Of a stretch of 64,000 nt of DNA, positions 63,436-64,000 are shown piece after piece. The translations under genes were made by a program, and so were the position numbers. The DNA is from Fulvivirga sediminis (GTDB lineage: Bacteria; Bacteroidota; Bacteroidia; Cytophagales; Cyclobacteriaceae), in contig NZ_JAESIY010000012.1 in assembly GCF_016757215.1 (NCBI RefSeq), positions 1 through 64,000 on the forward strand, read 5' to 3'. The notes below the pieces were generated by a model, which did not search any database, was not told the origin of the DNA, and saw only the letters and a program-made list of their open reading frames with translations. Position 1 is the first letter of the stretch. Every line of letters starts with the position of its first letter.

Positions 63436-64000
63436 TAACGTCTGGTAGCTACTAAACTAGGCATTATTCTATACGTCTTTAATACTACTACTTATACAAA
63501 CTACACCATAAGTAGTATTAACCTTGTATTTGTTACAGTTTAAGAATAAGTAGCAATAGCCAAAATAAATGTGGGAGGAGAATGTAAAGATTAGTGATTA
63601 CCAATGTATATCACCAAACTATTACAAACGATAAGGTATATGTTCCATCTGTACTACAACTAAGAAATACGAGTTGTATTGGGAATAAAGCGTAACAGCT
63701 ACAACACTGTTATTTTTAAATATGATTAGTTATCATAATCTTATGTGGAGTTTATTCAATTTCTTTAAATGAGTATACTTTTCTCCTGAAGAACAGAAAA
63801 GGGAACATCACTCTTGATGATACCATGAAAGAGCAAAGCACTCAGCCACCTTCTTTATTCCTTTTGCGTCACTGATCATTACTTCAAACTAAACATTCCT
63901 TCGTTCCTATTTAAAATAAAGAAAGTGAACTGATTTGCTTTGCAATTCAAAACCAATTTAACAACTGTTGCACTCACACAACAAGATCAAACTAAAACAT
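63436..64000. other. Gene-free stretch at the window end
   Basis: 565 bases with no credible open frame. A hairpin-like pair (AATACTACTACTTAT at 63481-63495 with ATAAGTAGTATT at 63508-63519, one 3-nt bulge) lies 45 bp after the last receiver gene and lacks a T-run, so its role as a terminator is doubtful. The remainder may be the upstream region of a gene beyond the window. Confidence 0.5.

Noticed and set aside
1-64000. CRISPR array, prophage or rRNA
   Set aside because: No regularly spaced direct repeats, phage structural genes or rRNA sequence were seen anywhere in the window.

Overview
The window looks like chromosomal DNA of a marine or soil Bacteroidota, most likely of the order Cytophagales (Fulvivirga-like; the genus is a guess). 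Supporting signs are moderate-to-low G+C, several 800-residue two-FtsX-domain permeases, TonB-dependent receptors with an N-terminal carboxypeptidase-regulatory-like domain, DUF2652, DUF779 and YcxB-like proteins, and promoters of the Bacteroidota TTG / TAnnTTTG type (clearest before the tRNA-Arg and before the siderophore receptor).

Layout. 1-2 kb: the end of an unidentified reading frame, a coiled-coil membrane protein flanked by 12-bp inverted repeats, and a small unknown gene. 2.2-10.1 kb: a TetR-type regulator and an RND efflux operon (TolC, adaptor, pump) extended by a siderophore-interacting-type flavoprotein, a DUF2652 protein with a cyclase-like metal site and a small membrane protein; three palindromic TetR-type operators lie around the regulator. 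10.3 kb: tRNA-Arg(TCT). 10.5-11.8 kb: a lipoprotein and an outer-membrane barrel protein. 12.1-23.8 kb: four MacB/FtsX-type permeases, the relic of a fifth and two paired lipoproteins, followed by an NtrC-type regulator and a histidine kinase (24.0-28.1 kb) that may control them. 25.4-35.6 kb: a lactonase-fold lipoprotein, a cupin, two TonB-type receptors (the second behind a promoter bracketed by two Fur-like boxes), an RlpA-like lipoprotein, a DUF2071 protein and a YcxB-like protein.

35.8-40.1 kb holds a tightly overlapped three-gene operon: an SbnA-like PLP enzyme, a large FAD/NAD(P)-binding protein and a fold-III PLP decarboxylase. It has the look of a small amino-acid-derived metabolite or metallophore pathway and is the best candidate here for an undescribed system. 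An intact IS3-family element (40,682-42,067, 3-bp target duplication, programmed frameshift heptamer) sits between a sodium/solute symporter and that symporter's terminator. 44.1-48.6 kb: a hemolysin III family protein, an RDD protein broken by a homopolymer frameshift, and the DUF779 / aldehyde dehydrogenase / AraC set.

48.6-51.0 kb carries a further, isolated permease. 51.6-63.4 kb is a signalling island: a PAS histidine kinase, a NarL-type regulator with its PAS kinase, an 8-TM PAS kinase overlapping an RcpA-like receiver, a second receiver, a CheB-CheR-PAS-histidine kinase fusion and a final stand-alone receiver. The last 565 bases show no gene. No CRISPR array, prophage or rRNA was seen.
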